A stretch of DNA of 64,000 bases from Homalodisca vitripennis (GCF_021130785.1 NC_060213.1:129532001-129596000); one strand, 5' to 3'. Counted from the stretch's first letter, positions 1 to 13,810 are shown. Made by a program: numbers and translations. The notes: a model not told the origin generated them from the sequence alone.

Positions 1-2280
1 GCTGTAACCAACATAGAACAGTTTTTTAGGCAGTTGTTACAATGATCGGAGGGAATATTTCAAGGCAGTAAAAATACAACTGAATGATATAAAAGAGATC
101 ACATAAGCACCTTGAAATTTTGAGCATAGAACCACGCTTTTGATATTACAAAACATAGAAAATGAGCATCATTGAAAATAATACAAAACTGTAACAGTTT
201 TATAAAAAGATAAAATAATCACTAACATTCGATTAATTCTCACTAAAACTGATCACTCGCCAATAAATTATTGCTAATAAATAATTTAAAACAAAAACGA
301 ACATAAATATACTATAACTAAAACTATAAATAGATACAATCTTAACTACTAAAATAGAAGTGATAATATACCTATTACAAATAGAATATAATTGCTGATT
401 GAGTGTCAACCCATTGACTTACAATGAACATATTACTAGAGTATTCTAAGGCACATTGTGGTGGGTTGGGAATTGGCAGAAATAGTGAATTACCCAGATA
501 CTTTGAAGTTGGAATGTAGTATTTAAATTCAAGGTAGAAACTTAAATTCTGATACATCCACAAAGTTTCAAGGAAATTTTCAGTTAGTTGAATGAAAAAA
601 GGTTTAAAAAATCGTCTAATCATATTTTATATTATCTCTCATCCAACATCACTACTAACCTTCTAATAGGAACTCTGGAGTTCGCTTCCATGGTTAGACT
701 ACGAGTAGTGCTAAATAGGTATTTTCCAATTTTAGGCATTTGATACATTACAAACTGTGAGTACTGAATCAAAACCACTAGGGCCTGGAAGTTATTTGGA
801 TTCAGTTTGTACCAGAGTCAGATTTCAGACGCTGCACTAAACGGAAGTTGAACCCTCAGGAGGGTCCACTTCTGGCTGGTTTATACCTTCCAGCTGAACT
901 AACACTGGGTACAGCAAAAACCAATGTGTCACTAAAATTTGGGCAACCTTATGGATGTCCAGGAGTGGCATATCACTAACCGCAAATATTGAGATTCTGA
1001 GGTGCAAGGGCAAGGGTCTAGTCGGGAGATAACTGTTGGGAGTTGGTGGAGTTCACTAGGAGTCAAAGGTTCTTGCAAGCCTGGAAATAAGGGCGTGCCA
1101 CCCTCTGTCTGATTTGATTGGAGAGGCTGGTTCAGAGCTGGTTTCCCCTCCTACCGAAGGGATATGAATGAGATGTCCTAAATACTTCCTCATGGATCTC
1201 AACAGAAGGTGGCCCTTACCCTCAATTTTACCCATCCAGAAAATCATGTCACTCTGGAAAGGTTCTTTTAGAGCTAGGTGCAATTTCTAAGCTTCTTCTC
1301 CTTAGAGAACAAAACAGCACGGAATGTGAAATGGAGCTTACTCAACATTCGCATATTCTTTAGGTAAAAACTATGACATATTGATTTGAAAAATGATATT
1401 ATTCTCTGGAGGTGTTTATGACATGCTGGATTTCACAAGAACCAAACCAATTCCTCAACGCCACAAAATACAGCCAAATCACTAACAATAGTCATCAATA
1501 ATTAAACACTAGCTTAGAGATATACAATTGTTTATAGCGTTCATCTGACTTCTTCTATAAGTATGCACATGCTTACATTTCCTCATAGAAAAAGTTAGAA
1601 AACTTTAATAATATCATAAGTTATACACTAGACAAGATTATAAATATTACTAAAATGTTTAACAAATATATCGTAGTGATATATTCCAATTCTGTTTACA
1701 ATTCAAGCATTATTGAAAAATGAAGCATTGTAAACAACTTTGATAAACTGAGATGTTTCACACCAACAAATCATCAGATCTTTTATACAGTCTTTTACAA
1801 ACCAAAATTTTTACTTGCTACTTATTTCTAATATTGTTCTTTTATTATGATCACAGTAACAACATTGTCTTTTAAAAACCCTGCTATAAAATTTCATGCA
1901 AACATATTTTGATCTACAATAAGCGGAAGAAGTAATGAGAGACTTAATTTTGACACATAGAAAAGAGGCACACTATTCTCAGGTACATGACAACAGGTGT
2001 TAATTTGTTTCTAATTGACAAATATTGCACTTGTTTTATAGGAAGCACTCAGAAATCTGGTTTTCAACATTATGTGAATGAGAGAATGTCTATGAATAGA
2101 ATATTACAAAATGTTTTCTTACTATTAAATTATACTTAGCTCTTCAAGATACTATTAAAAATTTCAGGAATTTGCTCACTTTTGTTTTAGCTGTAACTGA
2201 GTTTAATCTCTAGTACTGAATTCCAACTATTTTTTATAATTTTACAGACAATTCGAATTGAATATTTTGAATACTTTGGG
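1..2280. other. AT-rich non-coding stretch
   Basis: No convincing gene. A reading frame on the minus strand at 375-623 was considered as the missing last caspase exon but is not persuasive. A patch near 800-860 (GTCAGATTTCAGACGCTGCA) is shared with inverted copies near 8550-8800 and 53590-53650, so part of this stretch is a dispersed repeat. Confidence 0.4.
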
Positions 2281-2760
2281 GCTGTCTCGAGATGGGTTCA
2301 CACTGAACATGAGAGAAGGTGGAGGTTGTGTCCGGGTATGAGAATGAGCAGAATGGTACTACAATTGCCTTCCCCTAGTGTGGTGTCTGACCTTCCCTCA
2401 CTAAGTAGATTGATGACTTTTAGGGTTATGGGTCGGATTACGGGACATGGTCACCTGAGGAAGCATTTTCACAGAGTCTGCATCCTTCGGGAGGATCCGC
2501 TTTGTAAAATTTGTGATGAGCAGGAGGAAAACTGCTGAACACTTGCTCTTTCATTGTCCTGCAATAGCAAGGGAACGGTACGCCATCTTTGGTAGTTTGG
2601 CCAAGGATGGTGAATTTCCACAGAAGGACCTGATAGGTTGTTTTCGGCAGTTTAAGGAACTGCTGAAATTATAGACTGGTATGCCTCATGGTATGCTTCT
2701 GGGGTGTGCAAAAAGCCCTTGAAACTTAAGGCTGCCCCACAGAAGAAGTAGAAGCATATT
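2281..2760 (+). pseudogene. 3' tail of a non-LTR retrotransposon ORF2 (post-RNase H region)
   Basis: The plus strand reads ITGHGHLRKHFHRV, then CKICDEQEENC, then after a frameshift AEHLLFHCPAIARERY. This is the conserved GHG-x-x-R-x-H plus C-x-x-C...H-x(4)-C tail found at the ORF2 C-terminus of I/R1/LOA-type LINEs. It resembles the copy at 51540-52195 but is diverged, so probably another family. Only the tail survives, with at least one frameshift. Confidence 0.7.
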
Positions 2761-2823
2761 TTGCAGTAATGTGTTTCCAACAGTGGTAATTTTTCTCATT
2801 AATTTGATGAGAGATCTTTAATT

Positions 2824-3141
2824 TCAGTTGATCGTAAAGATAACCAACATTGACACATTTACTGTGGCTCTATACTGAGAGTAACTATACAATATCACGG
2901 TGCCACTGCGCCGTGCAGTCAACGTTTTCTCGGTGTGCGATTGGTAACAATGCACTAACACACACCCCTGAAGCAGCCTTACTGTAAGGGATAAGTAACA
3001 ATACTGTAAAAGACAGAGAAAAACAGTACAGAAGAGTGGTTTGTATGTTATGGTTTTGAGCAGACTTTGCCACAAATTAAATTTGTGATTTTTTTGAACA
3101 TCAACTGCACACTGCAAGATTAAACCATAAGATGACTTCAC
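2824..3141 (-). other. Unassigned open frames, probably not a gene
   Basis: Two overlapping minus-strand frames of 62 and 105 codons are open here. Neither shows a recognisable motif, and the composition (Leu, Cys and Ser clusters) looks like chance. No splice or start context supports either. Confidence 0.15.
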
Positions 3142-3859
3142 TATTCGTCATACAGTACACATGTGTAATACAAATAATAAGTTTTGATAATTTAATTAAT
3201 TCATCTTACTGTATAAAATACAGTTTTTCACACATTTAAAATTTTTATACAAACGAATTATTTGAAGTTCATCTCAACTCTGTACTGTTACAGAGGTGAA
3301 TCTGTATGAGCACTCAAAGGAGATGGGAAAATTTTGAGTATGAGTATGCTGGAGCGTATTGCTTAACATTATAAGGCTGAAATTTACTTAAAAGCTTGGC
3401 AATACCATAGCATGGTTCTGTAAAAAGACAAATCACCCGTGTTGGAAATTCATTTGTGGCTAATAAAATTATGATATTTGTCCTTCAGAAAATATTAACC
3501 TACTCACTCGGTGGGATTATGTAGTTAAGGACAAACGAAAAGATATTAATAGAGATGAGTAGTCTATATGTATGAAAATAGTAAATTACTTGGACCTCAC
3601 CCACCTTGATGGTGAGGAGTTACAGGACATGTTCTGAGATGAACATGAATGTACATGGTGGAGCGAGCACATGCAAGCGGTAACATTGTTACCATGTAAG
3701 TAGTAATACTTACACAAGGAGACTCGAGACTGATACTTGATAAGAATCAGACAAACCTTTTTGTAACCAATACTTTGTACTCTGCATTATATCGAAATTG
3801 GGAATCGAGAAACATTTTAGATGAACAAAAAGGACACCATCACCCTATCTGAGGAGTAA

Positions 3860-4140
3860 GATTGACTAAAAGAGAAAGAATAAGAATAGAAATCACAAGG
3901 GTCAATGTTAGAACAGAAGAGTCAATGTTAGTAAAGATTGAGAGGCAGTAGGTGAGGTTACTGAGGAGCCGTGCTGAATTGACTAGAAGAGACAGAATAA
4001 GGATAGAAGTCACTAAATAAGTCATAGCAGAGTCAACGTTAGTAAAGATTGAGAGGCAGTAGGTGAGGTTACTGAGGAGCAGTGCTGAATTGACTAGAAG
4101 AGACAGAATAACGATAGAAGTCACAAGGACTATGGAAGAA
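3860..4140. repeat. Tandem repeat, ~111-114 bp unit, about 2.5 copies
   Basis: The blocks at about 3862-3975, 3976-4087 and 4088-4128 repeat the order TTGACTAGAAGAGACAGAAT, GATAGAAGTCAC, GTTAGTAAAGATTGAGAGGC, GGTTACTGAGGAGC. The minus strand is open through it because the repeat lacks stops in that frame; the resulting peptide is not thought to be real. Confidence 0.75.
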
Positions 4141-5358
4141 CCAATGTTAATAAAGTTTGACAAGGTTTAAGCAAAGGAGTTATTACGCAGCTGAAATGAT
4201 CTATAATTTATTGCTCAACTATATAAAATTAAAGTTTAGTGATAAAGGCAGAGAAACATGAAAGTTGATGGTACTTGAAAAGAGAAGATAGAAGTAGTTG
4301 GGAAGAGATTGATGCTGATAACACATGAGTGATAATGTATATGATATTTATCCTATTACCATGATACATTTTCATAGTAACTGAACTGGCTTGTTTAATT
4401 TACTGAATACAATTTTCTATAAAATCAACAAAAATTTTTCTCCCAAAGATTAATTTTTGTAAAAACACATCAAAGGGTTGTAAATTGTAACTTTTGTCAA
4501 CTCAGTTACAGCCTCAACACCTACAGCTGATACAAAGGCCTACAAAAAATCCATGAATAATGAATTTGAGTCCATATGAAAACTTGAGGGTGTATTACCA
4601 CCTAAGCAAATATGCTGGGTTGAAAGTAGAAGCGTTTAAAACCTTGAGTGTCAAATTGACTGGTTACGTCTGGGCTGCGCACGTCCAGTATGTTGGTAAC
4701 CTGGACAGTAAGCATAATATATCCTGGATTAATTCACAGAGGTTTTCACTACTTTGTATTAATAACAAAAAACAAACTGGATTTCTTTCCATGAGCATGA
4801 GTTTAATGAAAAAGGAAATTAGTGATAAACCATTATAGTCTAAAAACCGAGGAGGGCCAACTTACATTTTATCATCACACAATCTGTTTCAACTTGAAAG
4901 CAATAGAAAAAAATTACATAAAAAAAATTGATCATATACGCTGGTTTTGGTGGTTGGTCAAAATGGGAGAAAAGGTCAAAAATAAAACAATAACTTTTTT
5001 CAAATCATATTCTTTCTAGCTTAACACACTTAAAATTGACCTTTTGGTGCAAAAATAATAGTCAAATCACCATCAGACAACAAAGTAAAAAGATAATCAA
5101 AATTGTCACTTTCAGAGTCTGTATATGGTTAACTGACACTGAATCAAAATTAATTTACGTGTCTTATGGTTGGTTTTAAATATGTTGAGCTAGGAAAAAT
5201 ATTACCTGAGAAAAAGTATGGTTTTATATTTTAACCCATTTGATACCCTCATATTTCGACCGTCACCAAAACTAGCGTAGATGATCAATACACTTTTTAC
5301 AGTGCAAACGGACTCTAGGCTCCTGGAAGTATACGCTTTTATTTATTTATCCTTTTAG

Positions 5359-6107
5359 CCCTAGAACTGGCAATCAACATTATAATGTCGATCTGAATCA
5401 ATTTATGGGTGGCAATCAACATCATAATGTCAATCTGATATGCACGTGTTTTAATGGTTCATATAGTACATAAATCAACACTACCACCACTTAATACTTG
5501 CCAGAAAGATCATCCTCATCTAGCCATTTTGAAAATTAATGATGTATCATAGGTTATTATGTTGGTTTATAGCTTGTTTTAGCTTTGTTTAAGGCTATAC
5601 TATGCAAAATTTTAGTACATTTTGGAAATATTTAGTGTAAAAATTATATTTTTTTGTTAATTTTTGAAAATCATAGCCATAGTAACAAACTTCGGTCCCA
5701 CCACTGTTCAAAAATAAAAAATTTAGAATTTGGTTATAAATTAATTTATTGTTTTGTAGTGTATATAATTCTATAAATTTTGGTATATTTTGGAAACATT
5801 AAGAGTAAGAATTACATTTTTGTAAATTTCCGAAAATAATCGTACTCATAGTAACACAAATTTAGCCTTTCGTGTATTATTTGTGGTTTTTACAATATAC
5901 CGGTATATAATTTTTCTTTAAGTAAACCTGAATACCATTATATTGCGTAATCTTTTTATACCATAATTATCTCCACTTTTTACTGGAAAAAAAGTATTCC
6001 ACCTATAAAAAGTATTCCATATAGTTTTGTAGTAAAAATGTATTTTTTATAAAAATTTAAAGTACGGGTTTGTACAAACCACTCCAAAATGACTGCCAGT
6101 TTAAGGG
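5359..6107. mobile_element. piggyBac-like non-autonomous element (MITE)
   Basis: Left end TTAG|CCCTAGAACTGGCAATCA and right end, read inverted, TTAA|CCCTTAAACTGGCAGTCA match at 18 of 22 positions including the target site. The left TTAA would have mutated to TTAG. No transposase inside; the interior is AT-rich. A second possible left end, TTAACCCATTTGATACC, lies at 5231. Confidence 0.55.
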
Positions 6108-6560
6108 TTAAATTATAAATAAATCTCACATTAAACAAATTAAAAGAATTCTTTTGTAATTCCTGAAGAGCATGTATAATTTAATTTAATTAAAATATTA
6201 CTATAAAATAATTAAAATAGTGCACCATTGTCAACACTTTTTCATCTACGGATTGAGATCAGGTACTTTATACAGCCTGTAAAAGTATCTTGGAATAATT
6301 TAAAACAAGCATTAATATGGTTTCAAAATATGATTACTCACAAGAAAATTATGCAATATCATAGTTTTAGGTATCATACAAAATGTTGATTAAATAAAAA
6401 AAAAAAAAGGAATGAAACCAATAAAGCTCCCAAATTGATTTCAATCTAAAAAAATATTAATCTCTACATTAATATTAATGACAAAAATAATAACACTTAT
6501 AGACGACCTTTGCTCTTCTACACAATCTGTTAATTAATGTACCAATTTCTACATAATTAA

Positions 6561-6820
6561 CCCATTGGAGCCTTATTATTTTTTCACTTGACCTCCTTGA
6601 ACTTGTTAAGACTGTTTATTGTACATGATGAGATTTTAAAAAACCAAAGTACATTATTTGAAATAGCTGCAACTCTTTATTTCGGTTAACCAGAGTTTTA
6701 CTATAATTTGGTTTTATACTCGAATAACCTAAACTTTATAGGTTGAAATATATATCGTAATACTCATAATTGTACCATCCCAGCTATAAGAGAACCTTCC
6801 CATGATAAGTCGCCAATGGA
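6561..6820. mobile_element. Short piggyBac-like MITE
   Basis: TTAA (6557-6560) then CCCATTGGAGCCTTATTA on the left; TTAA (6821-6824) with inverted end TCCATTGGCGACTTATCA on the right. The 260-bp body has no coding content. Confidence 0.6.
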
Positions 6821-7989
6821 TTAATAATAATAAAAAACTGATGTTTCTTACAGTCACAATAACGGTAATACATAATATTTCAAACACAAGTAAAAAAAAC
6901 CAGAGCTGTGTGAATCCTTAGATTTAATGATAAACTGAAATTTGAGTAAAATCCAAATCTAAAAGCAACCTCAAGCCAGTCTAAATACTTTTTTTCGATT
7001 GAATTTAAAAAATATTACTATGAACTTTATTATTATTGAAAATTCTACAATAATAGTTTTCTCTTAGACTAGCTAGTATTGTACTCAAAGAGAGAGAACA
7101 AGCTCTCAATCTTCATCTGAATCCACTTTAACACAGTGACAGGTGGTATCTTTGAGTGAAGAGAAGGAAATATGCACCATACAGAAAACCACAGAGAGTA
7201 CAACGCTCTGAATTCAGCTTACAGTGTGAGCAGAAACTGTTTGATCACAACCAGACAGGAAGTTCACACTTCCCAAGAGCACAGGCTACATGTACAAGAA
7301 AATTGTGCGTCGGGCACAACCTGACAGCAAATCACACTCATGTCCTTGTGTGAATCCAAATCGTCATTTTTCTCGGTCCGTTGAAAAAACATGCAAATTT
7401 GAGTGTTTAGCAGCTGTTATTCCTTCCAGTCGCCAGTTCGCATTTATTATAAGCGCTTCAAGATTACTATCTCTCATCAGATGCGTAAAGAAGAACACGA
7501 TGCTACGATCACGAACGGAATACCTGAATGAATCGTGGAAATAGAAAAACTCTTACAGCCAATATTACATTTTTTCAATTTTTAAACTGAACTTGAAGAT
7601 TACGTTTTAGGTGGATCCTTATTGACACCAAATTATTAGTGTTTAGTATTTGATTTAAAAATTGAGTTTAAAACATTATTTTATTTAAAAGAGAAAACTC
7701 TAATTTTTAATCAATGCCTACAATAAATTAGGCCCACCCGGACTTTAAGATCCATTTTGAAATTATAAGATAACAAATAATTATAAATAAGAATTCAAAT
7801 ATTTTTTAGCAACATTTCATTTCTATCCAACAAAACCATTTGTTTATAGTCTAGAAGGAATATATGTTTGAGTCTAGAAGGATAATTTTGGATAGATATA
7901 TACACTACCTCTAACAAATAAATGCATTCTACTCAGTCAATTGAGGGACATTATGGGTGATACTAAGGTAAAATAGTGGTTTCAAGGGC

Positions 7990-8400
7990 AATTCAAGATA
8001 GGCACGTTTCAATTGAGGGTGACCCACAAGCTGACAGGCCAGCAACAACCAGAAATCCAGACACATGGCTCATTTTCAAATCTTCAAGTAAAATTTCACA
8101 AACTGAATATTTCGATACGCCAAGACTCCCTGCAATCAATCAATGGTTTTCGATTTGCAAGACGTCTGGCTGTGCAGGCGGTCGGTCACTCTCCATTTAA
8201 ATGTGACCATCTTTGAATTGCCCAAACCACTCTTTTATCTGAGTGTCACTCATAACCTCATCACAAAAAGCTTTGGGTATCACAGAGACTGTCTCTACAG
8301 CAGAATAGCCAAGTTTCTGGCAAAACTTCAAGCTATTTACAAGATATTCAGTCATAATGAAAACAAGAATACAAGACTGGGTAGTGGTCTCAGAAGAGTT
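7990..8400 (-). pseudogene. mariner-like transposase N-terminal fragment
   Basis: The minus strand from about 8380 reads CQKLGYSAVETVSVIPKAF, then DEVMSDTQIKEWFGQFKDG, then LGVSKYSVCEILLEDLKM, with in-frame stops and shifts. This is the paired helix-turn-helix region of mariner-family (DD34D type) transposases. The catalytic part is absent, so it is a dead fragment. Confidence 0.6.
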
Positions 8401-8539
8401 GCTTAATAATTGACCAGCAGTGGAAAGTCGGATACTTTTCTAACAAATCTTGTATTTTCTCGGTTTCACAAACATGAATGAGGTGTTGTGGTTACAAGAG
8501 TTCTGTCAGATAACGCAGCTACAGTGGAAAGAGTTGATT

Positions 8540-8805
8540 CAATGCGAATGTCGAGTTTAGCTCCAGTTCACCTTGCTCCTACGTGCAGCATCTGAAATCT
8601 GATACTGTTGCAGACTTGACTTCTGAAAACTGAAGTAATGTTCTGATGCTGAAACGATGCAGGGAGTTTTGTTTTGAGCTTCTTCATCGCCGACTGTTTT
8701 TGGACCCCTTCAGACAAACATGAGAAGTCAAGTCTGCAACAGTATCAGATTTCAGATGCTGCACGTAGGAGGAAGGTGAACTGGAGCTTAACTCAACATT
8801 CCCAT
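8540..8805. repeat. Inverted repeat with ~80-bp arms
   Basis: The left arm (about 8555-8635, TTAGCTCCAGTTCACC to AGACTTGACTTCTG) is the reverse complement of the right arm (about 8722-8800, AGAAGTCAAGTCTGCAACAG to GGTGAACTGGAGCTTAA). Related single arms occur near 814 and, inverted, near 53590. It behaves like the ends of an unclassified MITE-like repeat. Confidence 0.7.
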
Positions 8806-9829
8806 CCGTCAGATGTTCAAACGTAAGTTCAAGTGGCATCTTCTATTTGAAAAATAATCAAATCAAAACAGATTACTGATCAAACTCAAATACAGGTATT
8901 TTGCTGATATCCCATCTGATTCTCAGTTGATTGACTGACTGGATGAGTAGGAATCTAAAAGCCTTGTGATGTTTTAAAAGTGACGAGATATTTTGTTACT
9001 CTCAATTTGACTATCTGGTTGCATATATTATTCCTCAAGATTTGGATTTGTTTTCCAAACTATTCGCACAGCCCTGTAATATTTTTGATCCAACCTGTTT
9101 ATAATAACGTACTATGATATACCAGTGATAACATAACAGAACAGAATGTTACAAGACTAGCTCCACTTAAATCTGTGTCTACTGTTAAAATTAACTATGG
9201 TAAATTCCTGGTTGGAAATAGAATTTTTTTTTTAAACAATTGGATGTGGTTGGAGTTTGGTTTACAGACAGCTTGCGAGTTGTTTCACTAATCTCACTGT
9301 CCACCTAAACAATTAAACATGAAATTATCAGTTGGAAAATACGAGCATTGTAATACTTAACATTATTATTTGAATTAGGTGCCTGGAAAGTTTTATTATT
9401 ATTCCAAACATCAGAACTTTTTACACAAATACAGCAATAAAAATCTCATGCCTAAAGGAAGGTTTTTCTCTAAAAGTGCTTTTTACAATAAGCATGCCAG
9501 TATAGATTTTTTATGTGTTTAAATATTTTGTACCTAAAGAATTGCTTACCATCCTCCAAACTAGCGTTAAAATTAAAACAAAAGAATTCACTGACACCCA
9601 TTGGAAATGAACATAAAAATATTTTTTAGAATCGGATAAGAAAGATAATAATTGTAAAAATTTAAAAAATCTAGGTTATTTAGGTTTAAAATATGTCATT
9701 TAAGGTATTATTAAGTGGGATAGTAACTGCTCTGGAATTTGTAACTAGAATCAAGTGAGCTGTATCGCAGATATCCGAAGATTGTGTGACTGATTTCGGT
9801 GCAAAACCAGTTTTTCTCCTACCAACTAA

Positions 9830-12800
9830 TCACAGGACAACAAAGGATGTCTTTCGTACGATGGTGTCCACATTGAAGATTGCTAGTATTTCACTAGAAT
9901 CATCACAGATTGAGAAGCACATTTCAGTTCTCAACACTAGCATTAGATGAGGTTTCCCACCAGCTAACCCCAGGACAAGAACGGAGGTCTTTCGTACGAT
10001 GGTGTCCACATCGAAGATTGCTAGTATTTCACTAGAATCATCACAGATTGAGAAGCACATTTCAGTTCTCAACACTAGCATTAGATGAGGTTTCCCACCA
10101 GCTAACCCCAGGACAACAACAGAGGTCTTTCGTACGATGGTGTCAACATCAAAGACTGTTAGTAGTTCACTTGAATCATCCCAAATTAAGAAGCCCATTC
10201 CAACTAGCATTAGGTGCTCTCCCCTCCCAAATTAACCACAGGACAACAACGGAGGTCTTTCGTATGACAGTGTCTACATTGAAGATTGCTAGTATTTCAC
10301 TAGAATCATCACAGATTGAGAAGCACATTTCAGTTCTCAACACTAGCATTAGATGAGGTTTCCCACCAGCTAACCCCAGGACAAGAACGGAGGTCTTTCG
10401 TACGATGGTGTCCACATCGAAGATTGCTAGTATTTCACTAGAATCATCACAGATTGAGAAGCACGTTTCAGTTCCTAAGACTAGCATTAGGTGCTCTCCC
10501 TCCCCCAATTAACCCCAGGACAACAACAGAGGTCTTTCGTACGATGGTGTCTACATTGAAGATTGCTAGTATTTCACTAGAATCATCCCAAATTAAGAAG
10601 CCCATTCCAGTTCCTAAGACTAGCATTAGGTGCTCTCCCCTCCCAAATTAACCACAGGACAACAACGGAGGTCTTTCGTATGACAGTGTCTACATTGAAG
10701 ATTGCTAGTTTTTCACTCGAATCATCACAGATTGAGAAGCACATTTCAGTTCTCAAGACTAGCATTAGATGAGGTTTCCCACCAACTAACCCCAGGACAA
10801 CAACGGAGGTCTTTCGTACGATGGTGTCCACATTGAAGATTGCTAGTATTTCACTAGAATCATCACAGATTGAGAAGCACATTTCAGTTCTCAACACTAG
10901 CATTAGATGAGGTTTCCCACCAGCTAACCCCAGGACAACAACAGAGGTCTTTCGTACGATGGTGTCAACATCAAAGACTGTTAGTAGTTCACTTGAATCA
11001 TCCCAAATTAAGAAGCCCAGTTCCTAAGACTAGCATTAGGTGCTCTCCCTCCCCCAATTAACCCCAGGACAACAACAGAGGTCTTTCGTACGATGGTGTC
11101 TACATTGAAGATTGCTAGTATTTCACTAGAATCATCCCAAATTAAGAAGCCCATTCCAGTTCCTAAGACTAGCATTAGGTGCTCTCCCCTCCCAAATTAA
11201 CCACAGGACAACAACGGAGGTCTTTCGTATGACAGTGTCTACATTGAAGATTGCTAGTTTTTCACTCGAATCATCACAGATTGAGAAGCACATTTCAGTT
11301 CTCAACACTAGCATTAGATGAGGTTTCCCACCAGCTAACCCCAGGACAACAACAGAGGTCTTTCGTACGATGGTGTCAACATCAAAGACTGTTAGTATTT
11401 CACTAGAATCATCCCAAATTAAGAAGCCCATTCCAACTAGCATTAGGTGCTCTCCCTCCCCCAATTAACCACAGGACAACAACGGAGGTCTTTCGTACGA
11501 TGGTGTCTACATTGAAGATTGCTAGTATTTCACTAGAATCATCACAGATTGAGAAGCACATTTCAGTTCTCAACACTAGCATTAGATGAGGTTTCCCACC
11601 AGCTAACCCCAGGACAACAACAGAGGTCTTTCGTACGATGGTGTCAACATCAAAGACTGTTAGTAGTTCACATGAATCATCCCAAATTAAGAAGCCCATT
11701 CCAACTAGCATTAGGTGCTCTCCCTCCCCCAATTAACCCCAGGACAACAACAGAGGTCTTTCGTACGATGGTGTCTACATTGAAGATTGCTAGTATTTCA
11801 CTAGAATCATCCCAAATTAAGAAGCCCATTCCAGTTCCTAAGACTAGCATTAGGTGCTCTCCCCTCCCAAATTAACCACAGGACAACAACGGAGGTCTTT
11901 CGTATGACAGTGTCTACATTGAAGATTGCTAGTTTTTCACTCGAATCATCACAGATTGAGAAGCACATTTCAGTTCTCAAGACTAGCATTAGATGAGGTT
12001 TCCCACCAACTAACCCCAGGACAACAACGGAGGTCTTTCGTACGATGGTGTCCACATTGAAGATTGCTAGTATTTCACTAGAATCATCACAGATTGAGAA
12101 GCACATTTCAGTTCTCAACACTAGCATTAGATGAGGTTTCCCACCAGCTAACCCCAGGACAACAACAGAGGTCTTTCGTACGATGGTGTCTACATTGAAG
12201 ATTGCTAGTATTTCACTAGAATCATCCCAAATTAAGAAGCCCATTCCAGTTCCAAAGACTAGCATTAGGTGCTCTCCCCTCCCAAATTAACCACAGGACA
12301 ACAACGGAGGTCTTTCGTATGACAGTGTCTACATTGAAGATTGCTAGTTTTTCACTCGAATCATCACAGATTGAGAAGCACATTTCAGTTCTCAAGACTA
12401 GCATTAGATGAGGTTTCCCACCAACTAACCCCAGGACAACAACGGAGGTCTTTCGTACGATGGTGTCCACATTGAAGATTGCTAGTATTTCACTAGAATC
12501 ATCACAGATTGAGAAGCACATTTCAGTTCTCAACACTAGCATTAGATGAGGTTTCCCACCAGCTAACCCCAGGACAACAACAGAGGTCTTTCGTACGATG
12601 GTGTCAACATCAAAGACTGTTAGTAGTTCACTAGAATCATCCCAAATTAAGAAGCCCATTCCAACTAGCATTAGGTGCTCTCCCTCCCCCAATTAACCAC
12701 AGGACAACAACGGAGGTCTTTCGTACGATGGTGTCTACATTGAAGATTGCTAGTATTTCACTAGAATCATCACAGATTGAGAAGCACATTTCAGTTCTCA

Positions 12801-13290
12801 AGACTAGCATTAGGTGCTCTCCCTCCCCCAATTAACCACAGGACAACAACGGAGCTCTTTCGTACAATGGTGTCTACATTGAAGATTGCTAGTAGTTCAC
12901 TAGAATCATCACAGATTGAGAAGCACGTTTCAGTTCCTAAGACTAGCATTAGGTGCTCTCCCTCCCCCAATTAACCACAGGACAACAACGGAGCTCTTTC
13001 GTACGATGGTGTCTACATTGAAGATTGCTAGTAGTTCACTAGAATCATCACAGATTGAGAAGCACGTTTCAGTTCCTAAGACTAGCATTAGGTGCTCTCC
13101 CTCCCCCAATTAACCACAGGACAACAACGGAGCTCTTTCGTACGATGGTGTCTACATTGAAGATTGCTAGTAGTTCACTAGAATCATCACAGATTGAGAA
13201 GCACGTTTCAGTTCCTAAGACTAGCAATAGATGCGCTTTCCTACCAACTAACCACAGGAAACAACGGAGGTCTTTCGTATAATGGTATCA
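9830..13290. repeat. 138/139-bp satellite array, about 25 units
   Basis: Tandem units share GGACAACAACGGAGGTCTTT, CGTACGATGGTGTC, GATTGCTAGTATTTCACTAG and GAATCATC. Two main variants alternate: one with CACAGATTGAGAAGCACATT, the other with CCCAAATTAAGAAGCCCATT. Multi-unit blocks recur (near 10507, 11055 and 11731), which indicates higher-order structure. The last units (12780-13220) are near-identical 139-bp repeats. Long open frames on both strands are by-products of the repeat. Confidence 0.95.
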
Positions 13291-13800
13291 ACATAGAAGA
13301 TTCCTAGTAGTTCAATAGAATCATACAAACAAAGAAATTTACTCACTAGTTTCACTTGGAAGTTTCACTTAATTTTTAAGGAATAAATAAATGCCCATAA
13401 GATAAAATATTTATGATACCAATCTTTATTTGTTATGATTAGAAGAAATGCATTTTTTGTACTTAAAGCAAGGCTGGACAATGCGTGTGTACCATATAGA
13501 ACACAGTGATTATTTCATTCATATCTATAGATATAATACCCAGGTTATGGTAATGTAATATGTGGTGTATGGCTTCAGAAAATAGATACATCATGTTTGA
13601 TGTAAAACAAATATTCACAATAAAAGAGGTTTTACTCCAAATGTAAAATAAATTCTTTTTAAAACTGATGTTTCAGTATAAAACTATACAACACTTCTCT
13701 GTGGTCAACCTTCACACTGCGTACGTTATTGTTTAGAGTGATAACTGTGATGCACGTTTGAAACTCTCAGAACCAAACAGTTCAAACACAATGATGATTT
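13291..13800. other. AT-rich stretch between satellite and caspase exon 7
   Basis: Searched on the minus strand for the next caspase exon (expected start VN-x-x-V) just downstream of the exon 7 donor; none seen. No other feature. Confidence 0.4.
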
Positions 13801-13810
13801 AATATCTCAC

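Noticed and set aside
375..623. Minus-strand frame reading YYIPTSKYLGNSLFLPIP as the missing last caspase exon
   Set aside because: The phrase loosely recalls a caspase C-terminal strand and an AG precedes it, but the expected VN start is absent, the pyrimidine tract is weak, and the frame runs on without the usual ending.
4560..5019. Two plus-strand frames (92 and 65 codons)
   Set aside because: No recognisable family, no splice or start support; AT-rich surroundings make such frames likely by chance.
7156..7544. Overlapping plus-strand frames of 65 and 84 codons
   Set aside because: No motif or coding character recognised; composition consistent with chance.
9830..12831. Frames of 100-156 codons on both strands in the satellite
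   Set aside because: They follow the 138/139-bp unit and change frame between units; they are by-products of the satellite.
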